Position numbers and translations under genes: made by a program. The notes under the pieces were generated by a model. It was not told where the DNA came from, ran no database searches, and worked only from the letters and a program-made list of their open reading frames with translations. DNA of 64,000 nucleotides from Anarhynchus alexandrinus (taxonomy: Eukaryota; Chordata; Aves; Charadriiformes; Charadriidae): NCBI GenBank assembly GCA_008711295.1, contig VUYV01000015.1:2982846-3046845 (forward strand). Direction: 5' to 3'. Shown one piece after another: positions 1 through 12,900 of the stretch. The number at the start of each line of letters is the position of its first letter. The first letter of the stretch is position 1.

Positions 1-3000
1 TCTGATTTTTGCTGTTGTATTGAACAACAGCTGTGAGCCTTGCTGTCAGGCTGTCTTCAGATGTGGATTTTGGGAAGTGCTGAACAAGTCTAAATTTGCG
101 TAATGGAATTTTATCTTCTGAGACTGGTACCTAAGGTACCATTCAGGCAGGATAGTAAACTCTATCTCAAGTTTGTGAAATTTCTGTGTACTTCAAATTT
201 ACATATGTCCTTAAATATGTTGTTGAAACCTAAAGAAGCAAATCTGGAAGAATTTTTCAGCATATACTTTATAGAAATCTGTAAAATCTTTAGATTTTCT
301 GCAGCAGTAAGCACAGGGCACCAAAAAGACACTCACTCTCTTCACACTACTTGGGAATCACAAATAAATGTAGCACTTTTTCAAGGGCTGAATATTATCC
401 TTCAGGCAGCAATGACATACAACAGAATGCTTTTCAAAATAGCTTGTTTAGTTTCCTTTTGACTTTAACGGTTTCCATAATTATTTAATTTTAAATTTTA
501 AAAGTTTATTTATAGATAATTCTTTTAAAATTTATTTATAGATTCAATGCTCAAAATCAAAATGGGAGGGGTATTCAGCTCAACTGTCTTCACCCATCTG
601 GAGGTTAACATCTAGTCCACACCGGTGTTCTAGACTTTGAGTACAGTTAATGACTGAGATACACATTTTGAGAGGTGACTAGTTCTATCAATCTTAGGCA
701 TCTGCTTTAGGGTGGGATGAGTTTTCTATTTTCTTTTCGCTGCCAAAATGATATTGATTTCTTGTTTGAAGACAGAATAATTAACTGCTTCAGCTGAAAA
801 ATTTCCTTGCAAATACCTCCATTATACAAAATTTTTCATAAAAGTGAATATTTTATGCTAGAAATGTCAGCTATTGAAGTATTTTTTACTCCAAACCCTA
901 AACAAACCAGTTCTGTAACATTATTTTAATTCCTACCGGCATTGTTGTTTGGATGCTGCATTCTCTCAGTCTTTTCTATTCTATCCCGAGTCCAAAGACA
1001 TTTTTGTGATCATATGACTGCTGTGATGCACTGGTTCTTCTCGCAAAAAAGGACATGCTATGGTATGTCTTGTTTATTTTGGTCTGTGAGGAATAACAGA
1101 TTGTAGAGTTATGACAACATAATTCATTTAGATGCATTTATTAACTGAAATATACTGCATTGTTTGACCAAGGCAGTTTCAATGTTTTCATTTTGTCAGT
1201 GTTCAACACATGCAAAAGATTAAAAAGAATCCCATGTAGATTATTGCTTCTCATCAAACAGTGTAGAGGTTGAAACACTGAATGACAAGCTTCCTAGGGT
1301 CCATTGTTAATGAACTTTTCTGTTTAAAACATTATTTTTAGATAAAGTTTCATGTCAAGTTTCATGGTACCTGGCAAATATGTAGTTAAAAAGAGATGGC
1401 TGTCAGACTTCAAGAGATTACATAAACACTACAAGTTCTTTTATGGATTTCCATTGACAAATAATCAAATCACTCATATTAAAATTACTTCTGTCAGACC
1501 TCATGTCAATCATGGCCCAGCCAAAACGATCATACAAACTTAAATCCATCTCAAGTTTTTGAAGATTCAGACACATATAGTTTATTGTCCTCTTTTCTCC
1601 AAATTTTTGTACTGATGTCAGCTGGAATGTTTTGACGTGGTTTTTGGTTGGTTGGTTGCTTTTTACCCTCTGCCATTTCATTATTTTTGAAGTCAGGAAA
1701 CAGTATTCTCTCCACAGAGTTAGGCTGAATTGGTAAAATGTATGGCTGAAATATATTTGAACAATTCTGGTTTTATATTTATTCTACTTCTTTTCCTCGG
1801 TGCTGCTTGAATATTTTAATTTTGCTTGACAACTAAAGTATATATTTACTACTGAAGCCTGACAATTTTTTTGTCTTAATCTTTACCTCTTTCACTTCAT
1901 ATATATTGTTCTCTTGCTAATGAGTCTTGAAAAACTTCAAGAATATTTTTTTATTAGCCATTCAATGTCCAACACAATTTTGCTATATCTATACTTTTTT
2001 TTTGCTTCTATTGTTTATTAGTGGTTCTTCTTACTGACTTTTCTGTTATCTTATTTCACTCAGAATAGTCTAGCAACATTTTATTCAAGTTTAACTTTTG
2101 CCTGAGATAGAACTTTTCAGTAGTTCTCCTATGTTGGAAAAGGAAAATATACAGGACTTCTTTATATTCATGTTCTGGATCTGTTCCACCCAGCTGATTT
2201 CTCTGCCTAATTTCCTTCTGTCTTTTATCACTGAAAACTTAGGTTACAGACCTACTTTCATCCTTTCATTTAATTTGAATAGAATCAACTTAAAATCATT
2301 CTATCTAGGGTTAATTTTCATGCCTGGCTTATTCTCCCACTACCAAACCTTACAGTGGGATCAGAAATCTTTCAACTCTGGCATGTGACAAACCCATAGG
2401 TAGCTAGGACTGATATGCTATTGCAGTGAAATTATGCTGAAGAAAAGGTATGGCCAGTACAATTTTGATTTTCCGCAGTGCTAGGAATGTCTCTACAAGT
2501 ATAAAAAAGAATAAGCTGCTCTAACCAGGATTAGTATGGGAGAAGGCTAATTGGTCTTTCACCTTATTTTTGCTGTCATTCCTTCAGGGATTAGGTTAAG
2601 CCTCAGTGTATGTTTCATCAGGGAATCACGGAGATTATACTTTGTCTCTCTGTCTATCATTCAGACACTTCCTCTAATGTTGACTAGATTTTTATAAGCC
2701 TCACAACTCATCATGCGGTTCCTTTTAGTCAAAATAGGTATATAATTTACGGTACCAAAGGCAGCTGTTACGGTAATAGAATGCAAGGCATAAGACAGTA
2801 ACATGATTGCTAAATCTTTACTAAGTTTCCTGATTTCGCACCTTTCACCCATGCCGAGTCTCACCTTACCTGTGGGATTTTTGCATCTTTAAATTAAGAA
2901 GATGCTAATGAGGTGTCTACAAGTCTGACCTCAGACACATAAAGCATTCTGGGTAGAACTGAGATTGCCTACGATAAAGTAATATAACCCAAAGTCATGA

Positions 3001-4064
3001 CCTGGTCCTTTAAAATAAAACTCCACTCAATGACACAATAGAACTGCTGTAGGAAAATGTCGGTTACTCAGCAAAATTGAAATGAGGCAGAGAGATCAAC
3101 TCTTTTTCTTTCAGTTCCAGCTAGGAATCTTCATGGATATTGTAAAATTGTCTATCAGTGTGATATCTGAATGCTTAATTATTCATAGAATTTCTTGTTA
3201 GCCTAAAGGCCATGAGAAATCATTGTATTAATTTAGGATGGGATTCATCTCATACAGCTTCAAAAGGCTGAAAGATCTGCAAATAGCACTTTCAATCCAG
3301 TACAACAAACAGGCATTTTTAGGGAATGATTTCTTGGCCCTACTTAGAAGTTCACCTTAGAATGAGTAATGCTCTAGAAACACCAATTTCTAGTTTTGAC
3401 TACAAGATGGACTAAGGGTAAGACTAGCTGTAGATATCCATGTTTGTTCAGACAAATTTTACCCTTAACCTCCTTGTATAATCAACAGGAACAGGTACAT
3501 CCAGAGGATCATTCATCCCAACTAAGATCCATGTCTAGGGAAAGTGGAGTGAACAGCCATGTGAATGTGTCAGTCTTTCTCTACTGAATATGCAGAAACT
3601 TCTTTTTACATCTTAGACAAAATGCCCAATTTCCATTTGATTAAAATAAGTTAATTGCATTTGAACTTTTAACTGCACTTCAGATAAAGACATGACTTCC
3701 TTCAAGAAATTTCATTTTTAATTATAGGATCTACGCTTGTACAGTACATTCTATAAACAAACAAAAGTTTTATTTCCTTATTTGAAAGTACCAGATGATG
3801 AAAACCTTACTATAGTTTTTGATCATTCATTCTACTCTTTTCTACCTTTTTTGCTAAAAATTGGTATTTCTTTGCAGAGTCAGTTTGCCAAGTTTCAATT
3901 CCTGACTACTGGATCTTTTCAAGTTTTTCCTTCTAAGACTGAAGAAACTTCTATTATCACATTTTTATTCCTCCAGTGGATATTTATAGACCATGTCTAG
4001 TTATGCCTTTATCTTCCTTTTGAAAAATTAAATAGAGCATAGAGTACTTCATTGCACAGTGTTT
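1..4064. other. AT-rich noncoding DNA, no gene seen
   Basis: No exon, RNA gene or recognisable mobile element was seen. The longest open frame (103-462, plus strand, 119 codons) has no family resemblance and its codons look like random AT-rich DNA. A short G/T tract (TTGGTTGGTTGG-like) lies near 1,638-1,662. Short A/T homopolymers are scattered throughout. Confidence 0.6.
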
Positions 4065-4400
4065 TCAAACCTGTAATAATTCCTGTGGAACTTTTCTGAA
4101 CCCTTTCCAATATTTTCAATATCTTTTCTCAGCTGCAGGTACCAAGACGGGACAGTTTTCCTATAATGGCCATACCAATGCCAAATACAAACTAATAAAA
4201 AGATACCTTTCTCCTATTTGATATATTTTCATTTATGTGTTTAAAGATCACATTGGTCCTCTGTAACATAACACCTTATTGGATCCCATATTCTGCTGAT
4301 GAGCTACCAGTGATTCTCATTTTCTCCTTCAAGTCTTTTACAAGATCACAGCTTCTCAAGATAGAATTTTCCATCCAGTAAATGTAACTTTGATTTTCTG
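4065..4400 (-). mobile_element. Ancient CR1/L3-like LINE fragment, antisense
   Basis: Read on the plus strand, this block follows the antisense pattern of old amniote CR1/L3 elements. It has a TTTCTGAACCCTTTCCAAT segment (4,094-4,112), then a 'gctgcaggtaccaagacgggaca' type stretch (4,132-4,154, matching the usual 'actgcggtgcccagaactggaca' pattern), then 'aagatcacattggtcct', and finally a TTTTCTCCTTCAAGTCTTTT segment. The order and spacing of these pieces agree with the family, which makes chance unlikely. The coding sense is therefore on the minus strand, covering the 3' part of ORF2 downstream of the RT core. No open frame survives and indels are frequent, so it is an old, dead copy. The family name comes from recall; L2 or another CR1 clade member is possible. 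Confidence 0.6.
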
Positions 4401-5862
4401 ATCTTGGGGCAGAAATGCAGCTGACTGAGGTCAGTGTAATTCTGTTCTATGCCATTTTCTGCTAGATCAGGATCTGAGCAAGGATTTTATTTCAAGAACT
4501 TGTTATATGAACTTGATAAAGTCCTTTGCTTAATTTTACACCACGAATTAAAGCTAACCTTAATATGGTCCTAAAATCATTCCTCCTGAACATCTAAACT
4601 ATATGATCAACTTTATCTTCAGGAACCATCCATGATGATCTTGGAAACTCCGCTTCACTTCTGACTATGCTGGTCTTAGTCCCTTATTTCTCCTAGTTCT
4701 TCCGTGTCTGAACTGTGCTTGTGACCTTCATATTTACAAAGATCTTTGAAAGCAGAGCACTGTTCATCTACGATAACACATTTTTCTACTCGTAATTTCC
4801 TTTCCTCTTATATCCCTTCTTTGCTTTCCAATTTGTCTATCTAAAAAAGCTAACAATTTTTTTTTTTTTAAAACTATTGAATAATTTCCAGAAATGTTCC
4901 ACTTCACTAATTAGAACCACAATGTGGGTAAAATTAGTTTGACTGTAAATTGGTTGGGACTGGGAAGAGTAGTTCATGTGGCTTCAATCTTTTGGAGGCA
5001 ACCGTAGATTCAATTTTATATATCCGCGTAGACTTACATGGTATCTCGCTAAGCTTCAATATTTCAATGATGATATCTTCCTATTTCACAACATGGTTGC
5101 AGGGCTAAATCAATTAGGGGTTAGCAACTGAGGATTCACAGTGCTGCAAACCAGGAATTACCTCCAAGTACCAGGTCTGCCTTGTGGAGCTGCTTTAACA
5201 GATTTACAGCTTTCTGAAAATGATATGCATGCTGCTTCTTCCATTTTGAAGAGAGAGCACTTGAAGGAGATAGTACAGTTTCCAGTGATGTGGATGTTAA
5301 TTCACATCCTATTGGCAGCTACTTAATGTTATCAGGTGTACTAGGTGAAACTTAATAAAGGATTAATGAAGACAGCATGTTTCTTCCTGCTTTTATTACT
5401 GCACCATTAGACTTTCAGTGCATCATGTTTTTTTCTTCAGCCTCCCCTCAGCCCATGAACAAATCTCAATCACCCCAAACCAAGCACACAAGAATGGTAT
5501 TTTCCTACCAACTCCTCAAAAAGGATGGCTTTCCCTCTTCACAACACTTTTCTCCTTTGTTATCCAGAAATCCCAGTCTTTCCCTTAACCTGCTACTGAT
5601 TTCAGAAAATCCTAATAAATCTTCACCAAAGACTTATCCCCCTAAGCAATGCTGCTATTTCCTCCTCTTTTCTTGTTCATTTTCGTGTCATTGTCTCTCT
5701 TGTTTGGCAGTTCTCTCATCAAAAAAACAAGCCTTATTTCCTTGTAATCTCCATTTTCCCTCTTCCTAGCCTTTGGGGTCAGTCTCTAAATGTATCAGAC
5801 CTCTCCTGGTTTTGATGGTAGCCCTCATAAGCACATACAGTCAGTATTAACTCGAGATAGGT
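4401..5862. other. Noncoding DNA with a pyrimidine-rich stretch
   Basis: No gene was recognised. Positions 5,380-5,770 are strongly C/T-rich on the plus strand. This gives a 130-codon open frame (5,377-5,769) full of Ser, Pro, Leu and Phe, which is the expected product of biased composition and not a protein. Confidence 0.55.
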
Positions 5863-6345
5863 AGTGACGGGTACTCAGTCCCCAGCTTTGGGCAGAAGCG
5901 CCGCCCCTTCCAGCAGTCACTTATCCCACTCGCCCCTGAAGTGTCCCCCAACACTCTAGTCACATCGCCTGTGTACTCTGTGTACTCCACCTCTTTCCAC
6001 CATTTTGTTTCAGCTGCCATTTTATGTCAGGGAGACACCATTTTTTATAACGTCATGAGCCACATGTTTTCATACTGCCTTGTGATTGGCTGGCAGGACT
6101 GGGCTTTCCTTTGCACATTCCCCAGAAGTGCATCAGAACGGGAAGCTCCTCCCCACACGAACAGGGCCATGCATACATGGAGGCTGCCATTTTTTGACAT
6201 CATACCCCCATGTGTTTTCATCATCCGCTGTGGTTGGCTGATTGCCATTTCTTGAAAATGCCATACCCACATGATCTCAGAACACCATTTGGTTGGCTGT
6301 TCATTTCCTTTGGACCAGAAAGTGCTCATATATAAAAAAGATAGA
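5863..6345 (+). promoter_or_regulatory. Promoter-like block with repeated inverted CCAAT boxes, CRE-like sites and a TATA-like box
   Basis: GC-richer than its surroundings. Three imperfect ~55-bp direct repeats (6,038-6,092, 6,186-6,240, 6,244-6,299) share the order CCATTTYTT, a CRE/ATF-like site (AACGTCATGA near 6,049; TGACATCA at 6,195-6,202), a CCACATG/CCCATGTG segment, and a terminal TTGGCTG, which is an inverted CCAAT box. An extra GCCATTTTATGTCAG half-unit lies at 6,016-6,030, a CCGCCCC GC-box-like site near 5,901-5,907, and a CATATATAAAAAAG TATA-like box at 6,327-6,340, downstream of the last CCAAT box. This order suits a plus-strand RNA polymerase II promoter, from either a decayed LTR or a cellular/noncoding-RNA gene. 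No coding exon is evident downstream. Open frames on both strands here look incidental. Whether it is active is unknown. Confidence 0.35.
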
Positions 6346-7189
6346 TATTTTACACATATATATGTGTGTGTGCAAAAATGCCTAAATGCGAGTCATTTGT
6401 ACATAGATACACTTTATAAATATCTATTTATATTTGTGTGTATATAACATATTTTAAATATACACATAAAGACATGTAAATTTCATATATATTAATGAAA
6501 GTGTAGTGATATAATGTATAAAACATTCTTTAATAAAAGGTAGTAAAATTAATAATTAAAATGTGAATAGAAAGTAATTAATCAAAAGTAAAAGGCAGGT
6601 TTAGGGCCCAGCCTTCTGCAAGTCTCCTGAACAAATCCTGATATGTTTGTGGTTGGGAGAAGCTCACGGAGGTGTGATTCGGTGGGTGTCATTTGGCAGA
6701 GGAGGTATGAATGTGTTGGAACATGTCTTAGAGCTGCATAACTGCCCTAGGAGATGGCCATGGCTGATTCTGTGTTTTCCAAATACACAATGATGTTAAG
6801 TTCGTTATCTTAAAATCAACAGATATTATGCGAGTGTACCTGGACCATTGCTTTAAAAGGCAAAATGGGTTCTGAAATGGCTAGCACTTTTAAAACAAAT
6901 TGTAGCAGCTGGTGCATGACTTCAGAAGTTACAGACTGACCAGAAATAAAGAATTTGTAAACTAACCTGTTGAACCAGTACAATGTTCACCATTTTATTA
7001 CTAATATATAAGACCGTTAAGGTGAAATCCCATATCCAGGTGACCTGTGCTGCTATGTGCCCACTCCAGCCCATGCAAATCTGTCTCTCTTCATACTATG
7101 TACATTTCTCCTAACTATCTTAAGTATGTACAGAAGACGGTCCTATAAGACTATTTCTGCATCTGCCAGGAAAAATTTATACTGACTAT
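6346..7189. other. AT-rich tract with alternating TA/TG, then plain noncoding DNA
   Basis: Positions 6,346-6,600 are very AT-rich with alternating purine-pyrimidine sequence. They include a perfect 16-bp palindrome at 6,352-6,367 running straight into (TG)n. The rest holds nothing recognisable. Confidence 0.5.
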
Positions 7190-8045
7190 TTGCAGGTTTT
7201 TTACCTGCAGTTCCTGCAGAGCTGGCCAGCCTGGCAGAACTGAGCAGATACCAGGCTGGGGTAGACAAAAAGGGTGAAAGAGTAGTAGCTCAAGAGAGGG
7301 ATTTCAGGTGGGGTTCTAGTGGTGCTTGGAGAAGGAGTTGGCAGCCATGGTGCTCTTAGGGTGTGACTTCCCACGGAATCCACTGTACCCCTACCCCCTG
7401 ACCCTGCCGAACTGAGGTTGGAGAGCCCAAGCTGCTGGGTTGAGTTTCAAGGTAAAGCTGGAGGCAGCCACAAGAAAGGTCACGAGGCAATTCTTATGGG
7501 TACAGAGACAGTCCTACTGTCTTTTGTGCCCATAAACATCTGACTCATGATCTGCCTGGTGACAAAGCACGCACACTGGAGGGGGAAAGAAAGCGGAACA
7601 ACCACTGACCAACTTTCAGGGGCCTGGGAAAGTGCTTTTGAGGGATTTTGCCCAAAAGAACTTGCTTTGCCCCTGCCTTGCTGAGTGATAGGCGGGGCTG
7701 GAGCTGTGAGAAGGGCACTTGGTGGCTTGGGGGCACTGAAGGGATGTGTTTCACAACAGGCATGGATGTGTGTGACACAGGCACCCAGTAGTGTGTGTGA
7801 CAGGAGCCAAGAGAGGCTGGGGAAGGCCTTTGCTAGGTACTGGAGGTCAGAGTACCTCCCCAAACAGCTTGGGTCACTGCCCTTGTGGCCTACCCTCTGT
7901 GCCCACCCACATCATGTCCTGCTCCTGCCCAGATGTCCTCCCTGTGCTGCTTCCTGCCCCCTGCTCCCAGATGACCCCACATTCTGACCCCAAAGACAGC
8001 TTCTTTCCTATACTTGGTGATTTGGTGTGTGTATCTGTCTAGCTT
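7190..8045. other. GC-rich patch, no gene recognised
   Basis: This is one of the most GC-rich segments of the window. It carries overlapping open frames on both strands (for example 7,480-7,863 minus and 7,685-7,987 plus), as expected when stop codons are rare in GC-rich DNA. None shows a domain or motif I recognise. CpG density is modest, so it is not an obvious CpG island. It could be an unrecognised old repeat, an untranslated exon or a local isochore fluctuation. Confidence 0.35.
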
Positions 8046-9059
8046 TTAACAGATTTAGTCTGGGAGATGACAGGTCTGCATGAAAACTTCTCCTTGCTGA
8101 AGTAAATGGAAGGCAGTTGCTGACTTCTGGAGTGCTCAGGTTTCGTCAGGAGCCAATATCTCATCCTGAGCTTCTGTTCAGGCACTGGCATTGGTTTAAC
8201 TTTCTGCCAGTCCACAGGTCCCCAGTGTTAATGTTTATTTGTTCAGTGATCCCACTGGACTTTGTATTGATCGCTACTAATCACATCAGCTTTAGGCATC
8301 TAGCATCTTTATTTATCTATTTATTTTTAGATTCCTTTGCAGATGATAAGAATAAATGATAAGAGGGCAATTTGTTCTATTTTAGCTACATACCTGTCTT
8401 AGGATGGGATGGATCACTCTGTGGAAGTGTTTCTTCATAGAAGGAATTTAGATTAGCATATTAGCCATGGAAACGTAGGTGGTTAAAGTTAAATCTGGAC
8501 CTACATGAAAATCTGAGATACCATCTCTAGATTCCTTTACTCATCCGAAGGAAGGAATAACGCCATCACCCAGTACTACGGCTTGATTTATGATTTCCAA
8601 GTAAAATGTAGAAGCAGCACAAGATTTTTCACCGCTAAGATGATAGAGTTTCCTTTTCTCCCCAGAGATTACACTTGATCACTTAGTTTAAGTGAAAGAT
8701 GGGTATTTGTGGCCAAGTGATAAGAATAACATTTTGAAATTCAGTAAGCAGTACTTATACAAATTCATATCTGGTAACTATAAACAATATTAGGTTTTTG
8801 AAAGAGAATAAATAATGCATCTGGTCTGATCCAGGAGATCACTTCTTGTCACAGCAAAGGAACCTCTGGGGCTCCAAGGACTTCATGATATTTAATGGAG
8901 AGATTTTTAAGTTTTGCCTGAATATCTTGAATCAAATGATGCATCATCACTTTTGCCCACAAACCTATCAGCATAAACTTTGTTCTGTTATCAAAACTCC
9001 GCAGATTGCTGGTCTGCTTTTTGAGACTCCTGTTTCTTGATATGAAACTTCCATTTTGC
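8046..9059. other. Noncoding DNA, nothing recognised
   Basis: Mixed-composition sequence with a short ATTTATCTATTTATTT run near 8,309-8,325. No gene, RNA or clear repeat was seen. Confidence 0.5.
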
Positions 9060-9990
9060 CCAAAGCTTAACTGCCTGGATCCCATCTTCAGTACACTGTG
9101 TCGTACAATTCAAGCACATGGGCTATCTGAATAATGCCGCATCGCTCATTCGCTTGCCTCCCACCATGGTTCAGCTCTCATCGTCAGCTTCAAAAAAGCA
9201 CACAGCACGACATGCTTTTTTGCATTTGCTTAGACTGCAGTGGTCAAGCTGAACAGTGAAAAGTCTGTGCCAGTTCTTTTCTGGCATTTGGAACTCATCG
9301 ACTGCCAGACCCTGTAAAAGAAATAATCTCCCAATTGAAGACAGTTTGTGGTGGAATATGGTGATGGGGTAATTGTTCAAACAGCTTAATTCGTCTTTCA
9401 GAGCCAGAGTTTTCCACTGTCAAAGTCACTGATTATCAGCTCAGCCCGTGTAGGAGGCTTTTTTCCCCCCTCCAAGCTACAGGACATTGAGTTCCATAAT
9501 TGTTTACAGTCAAATGCCTATGCAATAGTTAATTGCCTTCTGTAAGCTGCTTGGCGAGTGGAGCAAGAGGAATGGTTTGATGAGTAGAGCTGGAGTCCAA
9601 AACACTGTGGAGCTTGCAGCAATAGGATCCCTGCTGATAAGAAACAAACACGACTGCTTCTGTGTCATTGTTTTTTTGGCTGCATCAGGCAAGTTTTGGG
9701 AAAGTTATTGCCTCCTAGCAGGCGGTGTAATGGGCAAGCACAATGTGCTAGTTCACCAGCCTTTCGTCTCCAATCCCGAGCTCAGATTCTGGCTCTAGTC
9801 ACTCTTCGGAATGACTTTTGTACATCCCCATTTATGCTCATTTCAGTGCCACAGTGGCTGACGCAGGCAGGCGAAGTTTGCTTCACGTTGGTGCTGAGGT
9901 GCCCAAAAAGAGTCTCCGAATAACTATATGCTGAAGGCCAGGATAGAGGTGTTTCAAGAGCACAGTGTGTGAAGAGACAAGGGCCAGACC
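9060..9990. promoter_or_regulatory. Candidate conserved noncoding element (enhancer-like)
   Basis: The sequence is complex, not repetitive, and keeps several CpGs within an AT-rich region. Positions 9,491-9,540 pack homeodomain-like ATAATTG (9,496-9,502), forkhead-like TGTTTAC (9,501-9,507) and TTAATTG (about 9,529-9,535) in 45 bp. This texture is typical of vertebrate developmental enhancers. Short open frames here (9,171-9,380 minus, 9,577-9,798 plus, 9,782-10,042 minus) show no protein family. The call rests on appearance only. No alignment was possible. Confidence 0.25.
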
Positions 9991-12900
9991 GAGACAGACA
10001 CCAACAGGAAAGTTTTGGGTATAAAAACCAATATATATGCAAGGGTGTAGTCCTAGAGTATCAGAGAGTTATAAATCAGGACTGAAGTGTATTATCTCTC
10101 CAATATGACTTTCAGAATGGGCAGAAAGTTTTACAGCTTAATGAGAAACAAAAGTCTTTCTTAATTACAACCAAACAAATAAACACAAGAATTCTCTCTT
10201 CTTTTTACTGTAGCACAGAGCTGTGTTCAATCCTGCAGGGAATGTTTTTGAAGATCAGGGGATTAGCTATGTTATTGTGTACCCTGAAACCTGAATTTCT
10301 TTAAAGGATTTTTCATGCTTGCTTCTTTTGAAGAATCTTGTAATTTACAAAGAGACCGAGGAGGAAGAAACCCAAAACAAATTAAAGAAAACTTAGGTGC
10401 AAAACAAGTCCTAAGGTACATTTTAATGGCAAGTTAATACAGGCATGCAGTTAATATGATGATAGTATTTCTAGAGTAAAAGGTATTTAAAGATATTATA
10501 TCTCTTGCTGGTGCTTAGCTAGATAATAGGACCACATTTTTAAAACACTTGTACATGTTCTTAGCACTAAGTAATTAGGTAGTTCCATTATTTTTATAAA
10601 TATATCACTATTTAGTTCCATAGCTTTAAGCATATTACTAGTTTCATTACAATGTTAACTTAAATCCAGGTAGTAATGGACATAAGTAAAGCAAGATATT
10701 GTGTCTTTTCAGGAATTAAATTTTACCATTCCCATGCTTATTGTACAAAAATCTAATCTTAGATTGCTTGGGTAAATCAATAGTTCAGTTAGTAGAAGTT
10801 AAAAATAAAAACTAAAAGATTGTTATAGATTTTTAGTAAATACTATTTGGTTCCACTTATTTTTGCAGAGGACATATTATGTAAGGTTCTTTTCAATTTA
10901 TTTTCTAAAAATTGAAAACAAAAAGTATGAACTTTGATTTAAATTTTAGTGTTATAAAGTAAATGTTTGACTTTGTTGGGTAGTGGGAATGAATTTTGGA
11001 GGACAAAAAGACAGTAAGAAAAAGCAAACACATTAAAATACCAACAGCCCTTTTGAGGGGGCTGGGTTGAAAATGAAAAATCATTTACTTTCCCAAGCCT
11101 TTCAAAGAAGGCCATTTTTCATTCATATTTGCCAGTATTAGCTTGTTACTTTAATTCTCCCGTGGAAATTACTCCTAGGAAAACCTTTATATCCAGAAGA
11201 ACCCATTTCAACAAGTAACGTTTTTCCAAACTGATTCAGAATTTAGACCACCTGTTAATGTTGAATAGAAATTGTTGATTTTATTTTTGTTAATTTTTCA
11301 CTGTTTGGGAATTTTGAAATGCCACTGAAAAAAAATTTATTTGAAAACTCCCAACAAAATTACTTTCACTTTCCATTTGGCTACTTGCCATTGTTAATCA
11401 CTCAATTTGTTATATGTAATTTCTCCATTCTAATGATAATCTTACTGAGGTAGTGTCTCACAATGGATATGTTTACAAAAAACTGTGCTGGCCAATTAAT
11501 ACATCACATATTCTACTTGTTGAAGAAAAAAGTGACAGTGATACTGAAAAAAAAAAACCCACAACATTTTTTACAACTTCTGTCTTTCTGGATAATAGAA
11601 AAATTAAAAGAAAATGCTGAACAAAGTTCTGAAAGGGAATGGAAATAACTTGGGGCAAAAATCAGTTGCCTGAATATGGATGCCTAATGCCCTTTAACCT
11701 ATTTTGCAGCAGTAGCTGGACGGAGGGGGGAAAACTTACAATATCTAAAGCAAGAGATCAGTGTTTGGGCAACAGAATCACAGTCCTAAGATCTGTGGCT
11801 TTGAAGTGATTTAGGCACCAAATGTCTGTTGAAATCCAAGGGAACAAAGCACTTCAAGGGTTTAAAAGATTAGGTGAAGAAGCCTACATTTCATCATTTT
11901 TCACTGATATTTAACCCATACATTTATAAGTTCTGTAAACACAGTGAAAATTTGGTAGCTAGAATTTTGGTTTATTTGTTTTCAGGACAGTTTTTGTCAC
12001 ATTAAGGACAAAAAAAAAAACCCCAAAACAACCCAACAAAACTGAAATAACTTCATATACATTATATACACTTTCTTTCTTTTTTTTTTTTTAAACTGGG
12101 ACATCTCTATTTTGTAGACCACAGAAACAGAGTGTAGGTTAATTTTTTATCTACTTAAACATTTTGAGCTGCAAGTCATTATTGCAGTGATTTATGGCAT
12201 CTGCTCTATTGCCAATCTTAACACAGTATTTTTCTTATTACTTAATTGTTCTAGTAGTGCTTTAGCCATTAGTTTCGTAGTTCTGAAAATAGGAAACAGG
12301 AGTTTTCTATTACAGATGCTTGGCTAATTAGTTCAGAGTCTGTCTAATGGGGACTATTAAAAATGCAAATAAGGAGTGATCAAATAGTGCAAAGTTTTGT
12401 CCTGACAGAATATACTAATAAGTTTCTGCCAAAATAAATGCATAAAATGATGAAAGAGAATCAGACTTCAGATGACACCCGTAACTATAAAGGGGATAGC
12501 GCAGAGATAACATGGATAAAAGCCAAATACCTCGTGACATTTAAATTTGGACATAGCTGTAAAAATATACCTTGGGGGACAAAAGAGGTGGGGGGGAATC
12601 CTGCACTGACTTTATGGTAAAGAATAAGGAACTACATTAAGTCAGTGTTTCTCTGTCTGTGATCTGAGCTGATTCATAAAACATCGAAGGACTGGTCCAT
12701 GAAAACCTTTCATTTTTTATCATTGCATTATATAAACATGTACATGCATGTAAGCAAGAAAACAAACAAGGTGTTATGAGGGGATAGTAATCAAACACTC
12801 ACAATGTAGCCCATTTCTTATTTTGTTGTAAGATGAAAACCATTGTAGCAACTCTCCGTAAGTTGTCTCGCATGCCTTTAGGATGAACGGTCTTTGAAAC

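Noticed and set aside
103..462. 119-codon open frame
   Set aside because: No domain, no start context, and AT-rich random-like composition. Frames of this length are expected by chance in 64 kb.
5377..5769. 130-codon Ser/Pro/Leu-rich frame
   Set aside because: Pyrimidine-rich DNA artefact with no domain.
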